Part shown: piece by piece, positions 42,927 through 51,570 of the stretch
Layout of the letters: each line of letters starts with the position of its first letter
How positions within the stretch are numbered: position 1 is the stretch's first letter
Source of the DNA: Paludibacteraceae bacterium
GTDB taxonomy: Bacteria; Bacteroidota; Bacteroidia; Bacteroidales; Paludibacteraceae
Length of the DNA: 64,000 nt
Reading direction: 5' to 3'
Assembly: GCA_017551675.1 (NCBI GenBank)
Contig: JAFZLC010000057.1
Coordinates: 86,047 to 150,046 of the forward strand
Notes under the pieces: model-generated
Databases searched by the model: none
Told to the model about the DNA's origin: nothing
The model's input: only the letters and a program-made list of their open reading frames with translations
Made by a program: the position numbers and the translations under genes

Positions 42927-44162
42927 TTATTTAGAATAAACATTACTCTCTTTTAGAACAGAGCTATCTGCTTTTCCTAAGTTAACAACAGAAAGCACTT
43001 TCTTGATGTACTCACCAGATGGAGTCAAATCATTCCAGTTCTTTGCTGCACATGCACCTGGATTCAAAGCAGAAGAGGAACGTTCATTGTCAGAGAAGCT
43101 CCAATTACAGAAGCTTACCAACTGTTCTCCTGAGTTCTTTCCACTCAACATCAACAACCATTTGTCTGTACGATCAGGATCCAACTCTCCATCACCATTT
43201 GCAGCACACAAACCGAATTCTGAGCAGAATACAGGCAACTTGCCTAATACATCATACATGTATGAATACATGTTATAATAATCAGACTTACCATCTTTCT
43301 CAAATCCTTCATTATGTTCTTTTGAATAGAAATGGAAAGCATACATCACATTGTCAAATTGAAGACGTGCATCACGAGGAGGCAATGAGTCACAAAGGTC
43401 TTTGCCATTTCCTTGACACATACCCTCTTTCAAACATGCATCCACCAATTGATCCCACTGTGGAGTACCAACGATAACAATTGGATGAGGAGCACCCACC
43501 TTGTCATACTCGTTGTGAATAGCAGGGATAATTGTATTTGCATATTCTGCAATCATATCCCAAGTGACATCTGTTTCCTTTGTACACTCCCAAGGTTTAA
43601 GTGTGTCACCCTTCTCCAAACAGTTGTTTGGTTCGTTGCAGATCTCATAAATCACATGGTCGCTATCTGCATATTTGTTAGCGATGAAGCGGAAGAAATC
43701 TTCTGCTCCTGCATACTTAGGATCCAATGGATTACCTGGTGTTAAGATATGCCAATCGACGATACAGTAGATACCGTATTCACCGCAGATATCAATCAGA
43801 TTACACATTCTGTCACGGAATCCCTCCGGATCAGTATTGTAACCCTCTTCCTCCACATACATAGCAAGACGAAGTACACTGATACCCCACTCTCTCACCA
43901 ATGTCTCTACAGATTCCTGTGTGTAGCACTCGCCACACCATTGCCAGCCCATCGTACTCATACCTGCCAATTGAACTGGATTTCCATCTTGATCACAAAG
44001 CTGCAAATCCTTCACTTGTAGTTTACCAAATCTTTCTACAGGAGAATTCTCAGGATAATTGGAATATACGATCTCCTCTTCCACAGGCTTGTTTACATTG
44101 CGACCACACGAACTCATGAAAAGCGCTGCGATAGCCAATGCTCCAATCAAAATCTTCTTCAT
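42927..44162 (-). CDS. Glycoside hydrolase family 5 endoglucanase-type lipoprotein
   Basis: A 411-residue lipoprotein (signal with 'ALFMSSCG', lipidation Cys19) with a (beta/alpha)8 GH5 domain. The acid/base is Glu177 in YEICNEPNN and the nucleophile is Glu315 in PVFCSEFGL; 'VLRLAMYVEEEGY' and 'IVDWHILTPGNP' are further GH5 (subfamily 2-like) landmarks. Such enzymes cleave beta-1,4-glucan. It is placed between the GH94 phosphorylase and the GH3 enzyme in one orientation, supporting cellulose or beta-glucan oligosaccharide use. No carbohydrate-binding module is present. Surface or periplasmic location follows from the lipobox. Confidence 0.92.
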   Translation of the reverse strand: MKKILIGALAIAALFMSSCGRNVNKPVEEEIVYSNYPENSPVERFGKLQVKDLQLCDQDGNPVQLAGMSTMGWQWCGECYTQESVETLVREWGISVLRLAMYVEEEGYNTDPEGFRDRMCNLIDICGEYGIYCIVDWHILTPGNPLDPKYAGAEDFFRFIANKYADSDHVIYEICNEPNNCLEKGDTLKPWECTKETDVTWDMIAEYANTIIPAIHNEYDKVGAPHPIVIVGTPQWDQLVDACLKEGMCQGNGKDLCDSLPPRDARLQFDNVMYAFHFYSKEHNEGFEKDGKSDYYNMYSYMYDVLGKLPVFCSEFGLCAANGDGELDPDRTDKWLLMLSGKNSGEQLVSFCNWSFSDNERSSSALNPGACAAKNWNDLTPSGEYIKKVLSVVNLGKADSSVLKESNVYSK

Positions 44163-44186
44163 ACTTTATTTCTTTTAAAGGAACTC

Positions 44187-44211
44187 ATAAATCGTCGTAC
44201 AACGATTTATA
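44187..44211. promoter_or_regulatory. Palindromic stem-loop in the GH94-GH5 gap
   Basis: ATAAATCGT and ACGATTTAT are perfect complements around a 5-6-nt loop, ~25 bases upstream of the GH5 start. It may be an operator or a 5' stabilising hairpin produced by mRNA processing. Confidence 0.45.
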
Positions 44212-44288
44212 AGGTTATTCCCATTTGTTTTTTTAATTAATATTCGGGGGTTAGTTGAACAAATACCCCTTTGTTATATAAGTAGAAT

Positions 44289-44317
44289 TGAGGAGAATTC
44301 TCAACGAACTCTCCTCA
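44289..44317 (-). terminator. Hairpin after the GH94 gene
   Basis: TGAGGAGA (44289-44296) and TCTCCTCA (44310-44317) form an 8-bp stem. The following minus-strand sequence is only moderately T-rich, so it is either a leaky terminator or a 3'-end stabiliser before GH5. Confidence 0.5.
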
Positions 44318-44328
44318 TTCATTTTATC

Positions 44329-46821
44329 TTATCCCATGATCACTTCTACAGTGTTCTTGCTACCTGCAGGCTGCATAGGAACAACATTACCAGCAACCTC
44401 CTTGCCGTTAACGATCAACTTCTTAACGCCTTTTTGAACACCGCTTGGGTTCGTTACTTTGATGCTATACTCTGCATCACGGAAAATACGATTAACCGAG
44501 TAACCCTTGATGTCAGCTGGCAAACAAGGATTGATCTCCAAACCTGTATATGCAGGCTTGATACCTAATAGGTATTGGCTCACTGTCAACCACATCCATG
44601 CTGCAGTACCTGTCAACCAAGAGTTCTTTCCTTCACCTGGCTTAGCTGCATCCTTACCAGCTACCATCTGGCAGTTTACGTAAGGTTCAACCTTGTGAAG
44701 TGCTTGGTCTTTCAAATACATAGGAGCGATCTTACGGAACAATTCCCATGCATCGTTACCACGTCCGGCAACCGTCTCACCGATGATTACCCAAGGGTTG
44801 TTGTGACAGAAGATACCTGCATTCTCTTTATATCCTGCAGGATAAGAACTGATCTCACCCATCTCAACATGATAAGTTGTATATGCAGGGTTATTAAGAA
44901 CCATACCGTGCTCGCAATCGAGATATTTCTTACAAGAGTCGATAGCTTTGTCAACCATACCCTCTTCCAAACCGATACCTGCCATTGTACAGAAACCTTG
45001 GCTCTCGATAAAGATCTTACCTTCTTCACACTCCTTAGAACCAATCTTGTTTCCATAGAAGTCGTATGCACGAAGATACCAATCTCCATCCCAACCATGC
45101 TTCTTAACAGCCTCAACCATAGAGTCGATGCACTTTTGAGCACGAGCAGCCTCATCAGCCTTACCCAATTGCTTGCAAAGTTCAACATAGTCCTTTCCTG
45201 TTACTACGAACAAACCTGCGATCATCAAAGACTCAGCCTTGCTACCTACTGAATTATTCTCTGTTGTTTGGAATGACTCGTTTGGATCCCAAGAGAAGCA
45301 GTTCAAGTTCAAGCAGTCGTTCCAGTCAGCACGACCGATCAACGGCAACATGTGAGGACCAAGGTTGTTAACCACGTGGTTGAAAGAGATCTTCAAGTGT
45401 TCGAACAAAGAAACCTCTGAACCTGGCTTGTTATCAAATGGAACAGGCTCATCCAAGATAGAGAAGTCGCCCGTCTCCTTAACATAAGCAGCCGTACCGA
45501 AGATCAACCAGCATGGATCATCGTTGAATCCACCACCGATGTCATTGTTACCACGCTTAGTCAATGGTTGATATTGGTGGTAGCAACCACCATCTGGGAA
45601 TTGAGTTGATGCAATATCAATGATACGTTGACGAGCACGAGAAGGAACTTGGTGAACGAAACCAACCAAGTCTTGGTTAGAATCACGGAATCCCATACCA
45701 CGACCGATACCACTCTCGAAGAATGATGCTGAACGAGAGAAGTTGAAGGTGATCATACATTGATATTGGCTCCAGATATTAACCATACGGTTCAATTTCT
45801 CGTCATCAGACTTAACAACGTAAACCTCCAAAAGCTTATCCCACATAGCAGCCAACTCAGCAAATGCCTCGTCAACAGCCTTCACAGTAGAGAAACGTTT
45901 GATTGTCTCAAGAGCTTTCTTCTTGTTAACAAGTGTTACATCTGAATCTTGTGAAGAGATCAATGTTCCGTTTTTCTTACGCGTAATATCCTCTTTAGAG
46001 AATTTTTCTTCTTGCTCATTCTCAACATAACCCAACACAAAGATAAAGTCTTTGCTCTCGCCTGGCTGAAGTTCTACTTCAACATAGTGAGATGCAATTG
46101 GAGACCATCCATGTGCCAATGAATTACCTGGCTTACCTGCCATAACACATTGAGGATCAGCAAACTCATTATAAAGACCGATGAATGATTCACGATCTGT
46201 ATCATAACCATCTATTTTAGAATTAGTTAATGCATAATAAGCATAGTGGTTACGACGCTCTTTATATTCTGTTTTGTGATAGATTACACTGCCATCGATT
46301 TCCACTTCACCAGTTGACCAGTTACGTTGGAAGTTCTCCATATCTGTTGCAGCATTCCACAAACACCACTCAGCAAAAGAGAAGAGTTTTATCTTCTTTG
46401 CATAGGTAGTTGTATTCTTCAATGTTACTTTTTGAACCTCAGCCCACGTTTTCAAAGGAACGAAGAACAATACAGAAGCCTCTATACCATTCTTTGAACC
46501 AGTAATACGTGTATAGTTCATTCCATGACGACACTCGTATGAGTCAAGCGGAGTCTTACATGGCTTCCATCCCGGATTCCATACTGTACCATTATCGTTG
46601 ATATAGAAATAACGGCCTCCATTATCCATTGGCACACCGTTGTAACGGTAACGAGTAATACGGCGGAACTTAGCGTCCTTGTAGAAATCATAACCTCCGG
46701 CTGTATTGGAAATCAAACCGAAGAAATCCTCGTTTCCTAAATAATTGATCCATGGAAACGGCGTTGCGGGATTGGTGATGACAAACTCACGGTTCGCATC
46801 GTCAAAATGTCCAAAATTCAT
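44329..46821 (-). CDS. Cellobiose phosphorylase (GH94)
   Basis: An 830-residue cytosolic enzyme that splits cellobiose with phosphate into glucose 1-phosphate and glucose. The N-terminus ('[20 protein letters not shown]', then '[29 protein letters not shown]') is strikingly like characterised cellobiose phosphorylases. The catalytic Asp lies in '[14 protein letters not shown]' around residue 500, followed by '[14 protein letters not shown]'. No signal peptide is present. It is the first gene of the locus, behind a strong promoter at 46881-46910. Chitobiose or laminaribiose phosphorylase activity is the alternative within GH94, but the N-terminal match favours cellobiose. Confidence 0.93.
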   Translation of the reverse strand: MNFGHFDDANREFVITNPATPFPWINYLGNEDFFGLISNTAGGYDFYKDAKFRRITRYRYNGVPMDNGGRYFYINDNGTVWNPGWKPCKTPLDSYECRHGMNYTRITGSKNGIEASVLFFVPLKTWAEVQKVTLKNTTTYAKKIKLFSFAEWCLWNAATDMENFQRNWSTGEVEIDGSVIYHKTEYKERRNHYAYYALTNSKIDGYDTDRESFIGLYNEFADPQCVMAGKPGNSLAHGWSPIASHYVEVELQPGESKDFIFVLGYVENEQEEKFSKEDITRKKNGTLISSQDSDVTLVNKKKALETIKRFSTVKAVDEAFAELAAMWDKLLEVYVVKSDDEKLNRMVNIWSQYQCMITFNFSRSASFFESGIGRGMGFRDSNQDLVGFVHQVPSRARQRIIDIASTQFPDGGCYHQYQPLTKRGNNDIGGGFNDDPCWLIFGTAAYVKETGDFSILDEPVPFDNKPGSEVSLFEHLKISFNHVVNNLGPHMLPLIGRADWNDCLNLNCFSWDPNESFQTTENNSVGSKAESLMIAGLFVVTGKDYVELCKQLGKADEAARAQKCIDSMVEAVKKHGWDGDWYLRAYDFYGNKIGSKECEEGKIFIESQGFCTMAGIGLEEGMVDKAIDSCKKYLDCEHGMVLNNPAYTTYHVEMGEISSYPAGYKENAGIFCHNNPWVIIGETVAGRGNDAWELFRKIAPMYLKDQALHKVEPYVNCQMVAGKDAAKPGEGKNSWLTGTAAWMWLTVSQYLLGIKPAYTGLEINPCLPADIKGYSVNRIFRDAEYSIKVTNPSGVQKGVKKLIVNGKEVAGNVVPMQPAGSKNTVEVIMG

Positions 46822-46859
46822 ATTCTCTCCTTTATTTTTTAAATTTTATTTCACCAAAA

Positions 46860-46877
46860 GACGTATTTACATACGTC
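46860..46877. promoter_or_regulatory. Palindrome at the GH94 transcription start
   Basis: GACGTAT-TTAC-ATACGTC is a perfect 7-bp inverted repeat spanning the predicted start point near 46874. It is a candidate operator for a sugar-responsive repressor or a 5' mRNA hairpin. Confidence 0.4.
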
Positions 46878-46880
46878 CCA

Positions 46881-46910
46881 CAAAGTTAATACAATATTCG
46901 GTCTTTACAA
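46881..46910 (-). promoter_or_regulatory. Promoter of the cello-oligosaccharide locus
   Basis: Minus-strand TTG (46910-46908), a 19-nt spacer and TAACTTTG (46888-46881) match the Bacteroidota consensus; the leader to the GH94 ATG is about 53 bases. Confidence 0.65.
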
Positions 46911-47437
46911 CATTTTTTTACATTTGATGTGAAAATTTTAACTTTTCATACATATAAAAAGTTCTTCGTCTCTTCTTTACCATCTTGTAAGGGGATTATA
47001 ATGCAAAACAAAAACAGAAGACCTTCCATAGTCTGAAAACCATATATTACATCATAAACTCTTTAGCATTAACATAATAAATCGTAAAATATTGTTGACA
47101 TCTCATAACAAATCAAATCTATCACTCAGATTCTTTCTTCCATCATCTTCTCTTCTATGATTTCAGAAAGTTCCTACTTCTCTTTTTTTGATTTTTACAT
47201 CTACCACTCACTCAACAAATCAAAACTGTCAACTTCTATTTTTCCATTGTTTCGTTATACAAACTTAGCGATATAGACGCTCAAAGACTATAAAAATTTG
47301 TGCAAATCATAGTGTTTTTATGTCAAAATAGCCCCTTTTATCGGTTTTTTTGGATTTTTTCACATAAAGAAACATTTCTTTTGACTTAGACAGATTCTAT
47401 TTCTATTTCGTTTTATCGTCCCTATTTTTTGTACGAA
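46911..47437. other. AT-rich intergenic region
   Basis: A >500-base stretch between the GH94 promoter and the terminator of the pigment-type genes. I see no open frame, RNA fold or repeat that I can support; it is notably AT-rich with several T tracts. Confidence 0.5.
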
Positions 47438-47468
47438 AAGGCCGAATGTCTCATCGACATCCGACCTT
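47438..47468 (-). terminator. Terminator of the FabG-LolA-LolB-like operon
   Basis: On the minus strand AAGGTCGGATGTC pairs with GACATTCGGCCTT over 13 positions including two G.U pairs (loop GATGA). The same DNA on the plus strand would have two C-A mismatches, so the fold belongs to the minus transcript. The T tract is short. Confidence 0.6.
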
Positions 47469-47538
47469 CCCTTCAATATAAAATTTAGAATTTGCTATTT
47501 CTCTTATTGAATAAAATGTATCATACAGATATCATCTC

Positions 47539-48174
47539 TTACTGCTGTAATTCTGTCAAGATCAACTTCAGCTTCAATTTCGGATGATGAATGGTAACCA
47601 CCTGCTCATCAAAAACTGCATTCATACGTTTTATGCAACATCCATTTTGAATATTGCGTACAAAATTAGTTCCTTTAGGATAGATTACATAATCGCATTC
47701 TCCATCATCCGCCTTCACACCATAACCAATCCAATTTGGCTTTTGGGGATTGGCATAGTAGACAGCCGAAAACGTTTCTGGCACATTCAGCATAAACAGA
47801 CTTCTGAAATCTTTTTCCAGGATGTTCAAAACCATCTTCTTATTCATCTGTTCCATGCAACTATTGACAATAAAACTATCCCTCGAAATAGAGAAGTCGA
47901 ATAGAGAGACACCAAAGGTAGTCATCATCACCATACGGAAGCGACCTTCCGACTCTTTTGTCAACGCCAAAATACCCGACATTGAGTTCTCCTTGAAATC
48001 AATCTGTGCTGAATAATATTTAGCACTATCCAAATGATCAAAGGCGGGCATTAGATTGCCACGGTGTATCTTGACAGAAGTAGCAGGTCGCATATCCAAG
48101 TTCCTGAACAACTTAGGAGTGCAACCTGCCATTATAACAATCAAGAAGGGAAGTAATACTATATACTTACGCAT
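47539..48174 (-). CDS. LolB-like outer-membrane lipoprotein (aryl polyene/flexirubin locus type)
   Basis: A 211-residue lipoprotein (lipobox 'IVIMAGC'). The mature part ('YSAQIDFKENSMSGILALTK', 'FRMVMMTTFGVSLFDFSISRDSFIVN') fits a LolA/LolB-like incomplete beta-barrel with an alternating hydrophobic/charged pattern. It starts 1 base after the LolA-like gene's stop. Paired LolA-like and LolB-like proteins accompany aryl-polyene and flexirubin gene clusters, where they are thought to help move the lipid-linked pigment to the outer membrane. The assignment is from pattern and context only. Confidence 0.65.
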   Translation of the reverse strand: MRKYIVLLPFLIVIMAGCTPKLFRNLDMRPATSVKIHRGNLMPAFDHLDSAKYYSAQIDFKENSMSGILALTKESEGRFRMVMMTTFGVSLFDFSISRDSFIVNSCMEQMNKKMVLNILEKDFRSLFMLNVPETFSAVYYANPQKPNWIGYGVKADDGECDYVIYPKGTNFVRNIQNGCCIKRMNAVFDEQVVTIHHPKLKLKLILTELQQ

Positions 48175-48175
48175 C

Positions 48176-48835
48176 TTATTTTATCACAAAAATTGAATCA
48201 GCCACTTTCTCATTTAGCTTTTTATTAGAGAAAGTATACTCTGTATAATCATTTTTCGACTGACCTTTTTTCAATGGTTCAATCATTTTCATCTTCACAA
48301 CGGAGAAGTCCTTCTTATCGAGATAAAGATCTACCTGTTGTGCAAATTTCTTGATGTCTGCAGTCTTAGGAGTAATCTTCACCAAATAGTTGGCACCATC
48401 CACAAAGAACTCTAACTGATAGTTCTCACCCATATTAGCGATATCACCACTCATACAAGCAGAAATCACCTTTTTCAACTCACCAGCCATTGGATTAGCA
48501 GAAGCGTCCATTATATTTTTCTTTCCGTTCATCTCCATCATCAGTTTATTACCATTCATCACAAGGTTTTGTTTGAATGGAGTCAAATACTCCAACTTCA
48601 CCTTATCTTCTTTTTGGTAATAAAATTTTCCAGACGATTTCATGCTATTACCCATAGCAGAGACATATTTTTCTTGAGTAAAGTCGCTTTGAATAGAGGA
48701 AACATTCGCAGCAGCTTTTTGCATTTTAGCCTTCAAATCTGCCACATCAGAAACGGGTTCTGCTGCTTGCAAGGAAAATGACAAAGAAGCAAATGCCATA
48801 GCGGCCCATACCAATACTTTCTTCATAATCTTCAA
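48176..48835 (-). CDS. LolA-like periplasmic lipid carrier
   Basis: A 219-residue protein with a cleavable signal ('AFASLSFSLQAAEP'), then 'LKAKMQKAAANVSSIQSDFTQEKYVSAMGNSMKSSGKFYYQKEDKVKLEYLTPFKQNLVMNG', the LolA/LppX-type opening in which a 'SDFTQ' helix leads into the half-barrel. It should ferry lipoproteins or lipid-linked pigment through the periplasm. Context (FabG and tyrosine ammonia-lyase upstream) suggests the specialised LolA of an aryl-polyene-type locus rather than the housekeeping carrier. Confidence 0.85.
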   Translation of the reverse strand: MKIMKKVLVWAAMAFASLSFSLQAAEPVSDVADLKAKMQKAAANVSSIQSDFTQEKYVSAMGNSMKSSGKFYYQKEDKVKLEYLTPFKQNLVMNGNKLMMEMNGKKNIMDASANPMAGELKKVISACMSGDIANMGENYQLEFFVDGANYLVKITPKTADIKKFAQQVDLYLDKKDFSVVKMKMIEPLKKGQSKNDYTEYTFSNKKLNEKVADSIFVIK

Positions 48836-48853
48836 AATTTATTATTAAACACT

Positions 48854-48881
48854 GTAGAGACGATGTGCACATCGTCTCTAC
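48854..48881. repeat. REP-like perfect palindrome
   Basis: GTAGAGACGATGTG followed immediately by its exact reverse complement gives a 28-bp perfect palindrome between the LolA-like and FabG genes. It resembles dispersed palindromes with GTAGAGACG ends seen in other bacterial genomes. No second copy was found in this window. Confidence 0.7.
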
Positions 48882-48942
48882 GATTATTCAATTGCTATTT
48901 TAATTTAAAACAACGAATTAAACTCACCCTTAATGCTACTCA

Positions 48943-49671
48943 TTAGGTGTACAGACCTCCATTTACAGAGATAGTCTGACCTGTGATATAAGAAGCAGCA
49001 TCAGAGACTAAGAATCCCACTGTAGCAGCAATTTCCTCTGGTTCGCCGAAACGATTCATTGGAATCTGTGCTTTCAAGATTGATTCATCCAAATCGTGAG
49101 TCATATCGGTACGAACAAATCCGGGAGCCACTGCATTCACTGTTACACCCTTGCGTGCTACCTCTTGTGCCAATGCCTTTGTTGCAGCCATCACTGCACC
49201 TTTGGCAGCCGAGTAGTTCGTCTGTCCTGGCAATCCTTTTTGTCCTGACAATGACACCATATTTACGATACGACCACGTTTCTTTGTCAACATAGGTTTC
49301 AATACTGAACGAGTCGTGTACATGAAACCGTTCAAACTAGTGTCCAACACTTTGGACCAGTCTTCGTTCGTCATCCATAACAAAAGGTTATCGCGACGAA
49401 CACCTGCATTGTTTACCAAGCACTCAATATATTCATTTTCATGAGCTTCTTGCCAGTCTGTGATGGACTTCTCCACCTCTGAAGGATTGGCAACATCAAA
49501 CTTCATAATCTCTCCGTCTGAGTTCTTCTCTCGTACCAATTTCAATGTGTTCAAAGCCTCTGCTTCATTTGATTGAAAATTGATAATCACATAATAACCC
49601 ATCTCGGCAAGTTTCACTGCGCATGCACGACCTATTCCTCTTGATGCGCCCGTAACTAAAGCTACTTTCAT
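48943..49671 (-). CDS. 3-oxoacyl-ACP reductase-type SDR (FabG-like)
   Basis: A 242-residue short-chain dehydrogenase using NADPH. It shows '[11 protein letters not shown]' (cofactor), 'VNNAGVRRD', the Ser-Tyr-Lys catalytic set in '[21 protein letters not shown]', and '[14 protein letters not shown]'. In fatty acid or polyene chain elongation it reduces 3-oxoacyl-ACP. Its place between a tyrosine ammonia-lyase and LolA/LolB-like genes suggests an aryl-polyene ketoreductase rather than the primary FabG. A 12-bp direct repeat lies ~120-150 bases upstream (49789-49821). Confidence 0.92.
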   Translation of the reverse strand: MKVALVTGASRGIGRACAVKLAEMGYYVIINFQSNEAEALNTLKLVREKNSDGEIMKFDVANPSEVEKSITDWQEAHENEYIECLVNNAGVRRDNLLLWMTNEDWSKVLDTSLNGFMYTTRSVLKPMLTKKRGRIVNMVSLSGQKGLPGQTNYSAAKGAVMAATKALAQEVARKGVTVNAVAPGFVRTDMTHDLDESILKAQIPMNRFGEPEEIAATVGFLVSDAASYITGQTISVNGGLYT

Positions 49672-49788
49672 TGGTTTTTCTTTTATGTTTTCACTCTTTA
49701 ATTGAGATTGTAAAGATAGGTGTTTTTTTCCTTACTACAAAACTCTTTTCTTCTTTCTTCACATTCTCAACGAGTTACAGCCAAACTA

Positions 49789-49821
49789 TATCGACCAATC
49801 CATGATATCTATCGACCAATC
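49789..49821. promoter_or_regulatory. 12-bp direct repeat upstream of the FabG-type operon
   Basis: TATCGACCAATC occurs at 49789-49800 and exactly again at 49810-49821, 21 bp centre to centre, so both face the same side of the helix. The position fits an activator or repressor site for the FabG-LolA-LolB-like transcript. Confidence 0.5.
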
Positions 49822-49835
49822 GATACTTGTTTCTT

Positions 49836-49871
49836 ACAAAAAAAGGTGTCGACATCATCTGCCGACACCTT
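49836..49871 (-). terminator. Terminator of the tyrosine ammonia-lyase gene
   Basis: AAGGTGTCG (49843-49851) and CGACACCTT (49863-49871) form a 9-bp stem with an 11-nt loop; on the minus strand TTTTTTT follows. It separates the lyase transcript from the FabG operon. Confidence 0.85.
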
Positions 49872-49910
49872 ACTCTTATCTTTTCAACGTACCCAAAGAG
49901 AGTACTACTC

Positions 49911-51440
49911 TTAGAAACGTTTGCTTCTCAAATACTCTTGCATACGTGCAATATCCTCATATTTAGTCGTATCTTCCACAAACTTAGGGAAGAAGGCTCT
50001 TATCTCATCATATATTGCTTTCGTTTTTGGCGCTAACTTATTAGCGGAATTCAAGCAATCTATACCTTGAACGATTGACATGAAGTGAATTGCCATTACT
50101 TGATATGCATTATCCACTACTCTTTTCGCCAATAAGGCTGAATTGGTACCCATACTTACAACATCTTGATTGTCATTGTTGTTTGGTATAGAGTGAACAT
50201 ACATAGAATTGGAAAGTGTCTGACACTCTGCGGTAGTAGAAGTAGCGGTGAACTGACATGCTTGCATACCATAATTCAAACCAAGCACTCCCATATTCAC
50301 AAATGGAGGTAAGATCTCATTGATTCTGTCATGGAACAGATAGTTCATCTGACGCTCCATCAACATGGTCAATTTTGTAATCGCAATCTTCAGTTTATCC
50401 ATTTCAAATGAGACATAATCACCATGGAAGTTTCCTCCATGATATACAGTTTTCGTATCTACGTCTACAATTGGATTATCTGTTGCTGAATTGACTTCGT
50501 TCTCTAATACTCGTGCAGTGTTTTGTAATGTTTCCAAAACTGGTCCTAAGATTTGAGGAACACATCTCAACGAGTAGTAAGGTTGTACCTTATGTTTGAA
50601 GACTGACTCATTTTGATGACCACCATCATACAATGCTTTTTCGCGGCTGAGCAAACACTTGCTACCTGCGCACCACTCTCTCATCATCTTAGCGATTTCA
50701 CCTTGTCCGGGTTGACGACGAACGGCATTTAACTTCTCGTTCATCAAATCATCGTATGATGATGCTATTTCATTTACCATAACAGAGGCAATGACAGCCC
50801 ACTGCAACAGTTTCTGTGCGTCAAACAAGTTAATCAATCCGATACCAGTCATGAATGAGGTACCATTTGTTACGGACAATCCCTCACGTACATGAATGCC
50901 CATAGGGTTCAATCCCAGTTTCTTCATCACATCAGATGTTGGTTGGAATTTGCCATCGTAATTGACTTGTCCTTCTCCGATAAGGGTCAATGCCATGTGT
51001 GCCAATTGAACCAAATCACCACTAGAGCCAACACTTCCGTGTTCCGGAATGAATGGATATATATCTTTGTTGATGAAATTTGCTAACAACTCTACAAGCT
51101 CAGGATGAACACCCGACTCTCCTTGTATGAATGTTCCAATACGAGCGATCATCGCTGCTTTTACATAGATATTGGGCAATGGATTACCTGCACCTGCAGA
51201 GTGACTTCTTATGATGTTGTATTGCAATTGTATTCTTTCATCATCACTCACACGATATTGTGCCATCGGACCAAATCCAGTATTTATTCCATAGATGACA
51301 CGTTCTTTAGAAAACTCAGCTAAAAACTCATAGCTTTTCTTTACCCGATCCTTAATCTCCGATGTGAAAGCTATCTCCTTACCATCAAACAATATGGCTT
51401 GAATGTCTTTCAACGAGATATATTCCAGTTCTTTTTGCAT
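49911..51440 (-). CDS. Aromatic amino acid ammonia-lyase, tyrosine ammonia-lyase type
   Basis: A 509-residue MIO enzyme that removes ammonia from tyrosine (product p-coumarate), the starter for flexirubin/aryl-polyene pigments. It closely resembles the Flavobacterium johnsoniae tyrosine ammonia-lyase as I remember it: 'VIYGINTGFGPMAQYRVSDDE', the selectivity segment 'IIRSHSAGAG', 'LRCVPQILGPVLET', 'HGGNFHGDYVS' and 'SIPNNNDNQDVVSMGTNSA'. The MIO-forming triad, normally Ala-Ser-Gly, reads Ser-Ser-Gly here (51018-51026, in 'GSVGSSGDLVQLAH'). A TATCTTTG -7 element is at 51479-51472 (minus), and a strong terminator follows the gene. Histidine ammonia-lyase is less likely, as no hut genes are nearby. 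Confidence 0.88.
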   Translation of the reverse strand: MQKELEYISLKDIQAILFDGKEIAFTSEIKDRVKKSYEFLAEFSKERVIYGINTGFGPMAQYRVSDDERIQLQYNIIRSHSAGAGNPLPNIYVKAAMIARIGTFIQGESGVHPELVELLANFINKDIYPFIPEHGSVGSSGDLVQLAHMALTLIGEGQVNYDGKFQPTSDVMKKLGLNPMGIHVREGLSVTNGTSFMTGIGLINLFDAQKLLQWAVIASVMVNEIASSYDDLMNEKLNAVRRQPGQGEIAKMMREWCAGSKCLLSREKALYDGGHQNESVFKHKVQPYYSLRCVPQILGPVLETLQNTARVLENEVNSATDNPIVDVDTKTVYHGGNFHGDYVSFEMDKLKIAITKLTMLMERQMNYLFHDRINEILPPFVNMGVLGLNYGMQACQFTATSTTAECQTLSNSMYVHSIPNNNDNQDVVSMGTNSALLAKRVVDNAYQVMAIHFMSIVQGIDCLNSANKLAPKTKAIYDEIRAFFPKFVEDTTKYEDIARMQEYLRSKRF

Positions 51441-51471
51441 TTTCTCCTATATTATATTTTCTAAAATTATG

Positions 51472-51479
51472 CAAAGATA
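51472..51479 (-). promoter_or_regulatory. -7 element of the tyrosine ammonia-lyase gene
   Basis: Minus-strand TATCTTTG, 31 bases upstream of the start codon; no clear -33 TTG is present, so an activator may be needed. Confidence 0.45.
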
Positions 51480-51492
51480 AGTTTTTATTACG

Positions 51493-51531
51493 AAAAAACT
51501 GTCACATGAAAAAATCTTTCATGCAACAGTT
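51493..51531 (-). terminator. Terminator of the cysteine-cluster lipoprotein gene
   Basis: On the minus strand AACTGTTGCATGAAA pairs with TTTCATGTGACAGTT over 15 positions including two G.U pairs, followed by TTTTCG. Confidence 0.8.
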
Positions 51532-51570
51532 CCTTTTTAAAAGTAGTTTAATTATTGGTAATTATTCCTG

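Noticed and set aside
44575..45252. 225-residue plus-strand open frame opposite the GH94 gene
   Set aside because: It is antisense to highly conserved cellobiose phosphorylase codons; its Cys/His/Leu-rich composition is typical of a complementary-strand shadow.
46911..47437. Possible small gene or replication origin in the AT-rich gap
   Set aside because: No open frame with plausible composition and no DnaA-box cluster (TTATCCACA-like) could be seen.
49789..49821. Direct repeat as a mobile-element target duplication
   Set aside because: Only 9 bp separate the copies and no transposase or terminal inverted repeats are present; a regulatory site is more plausible.
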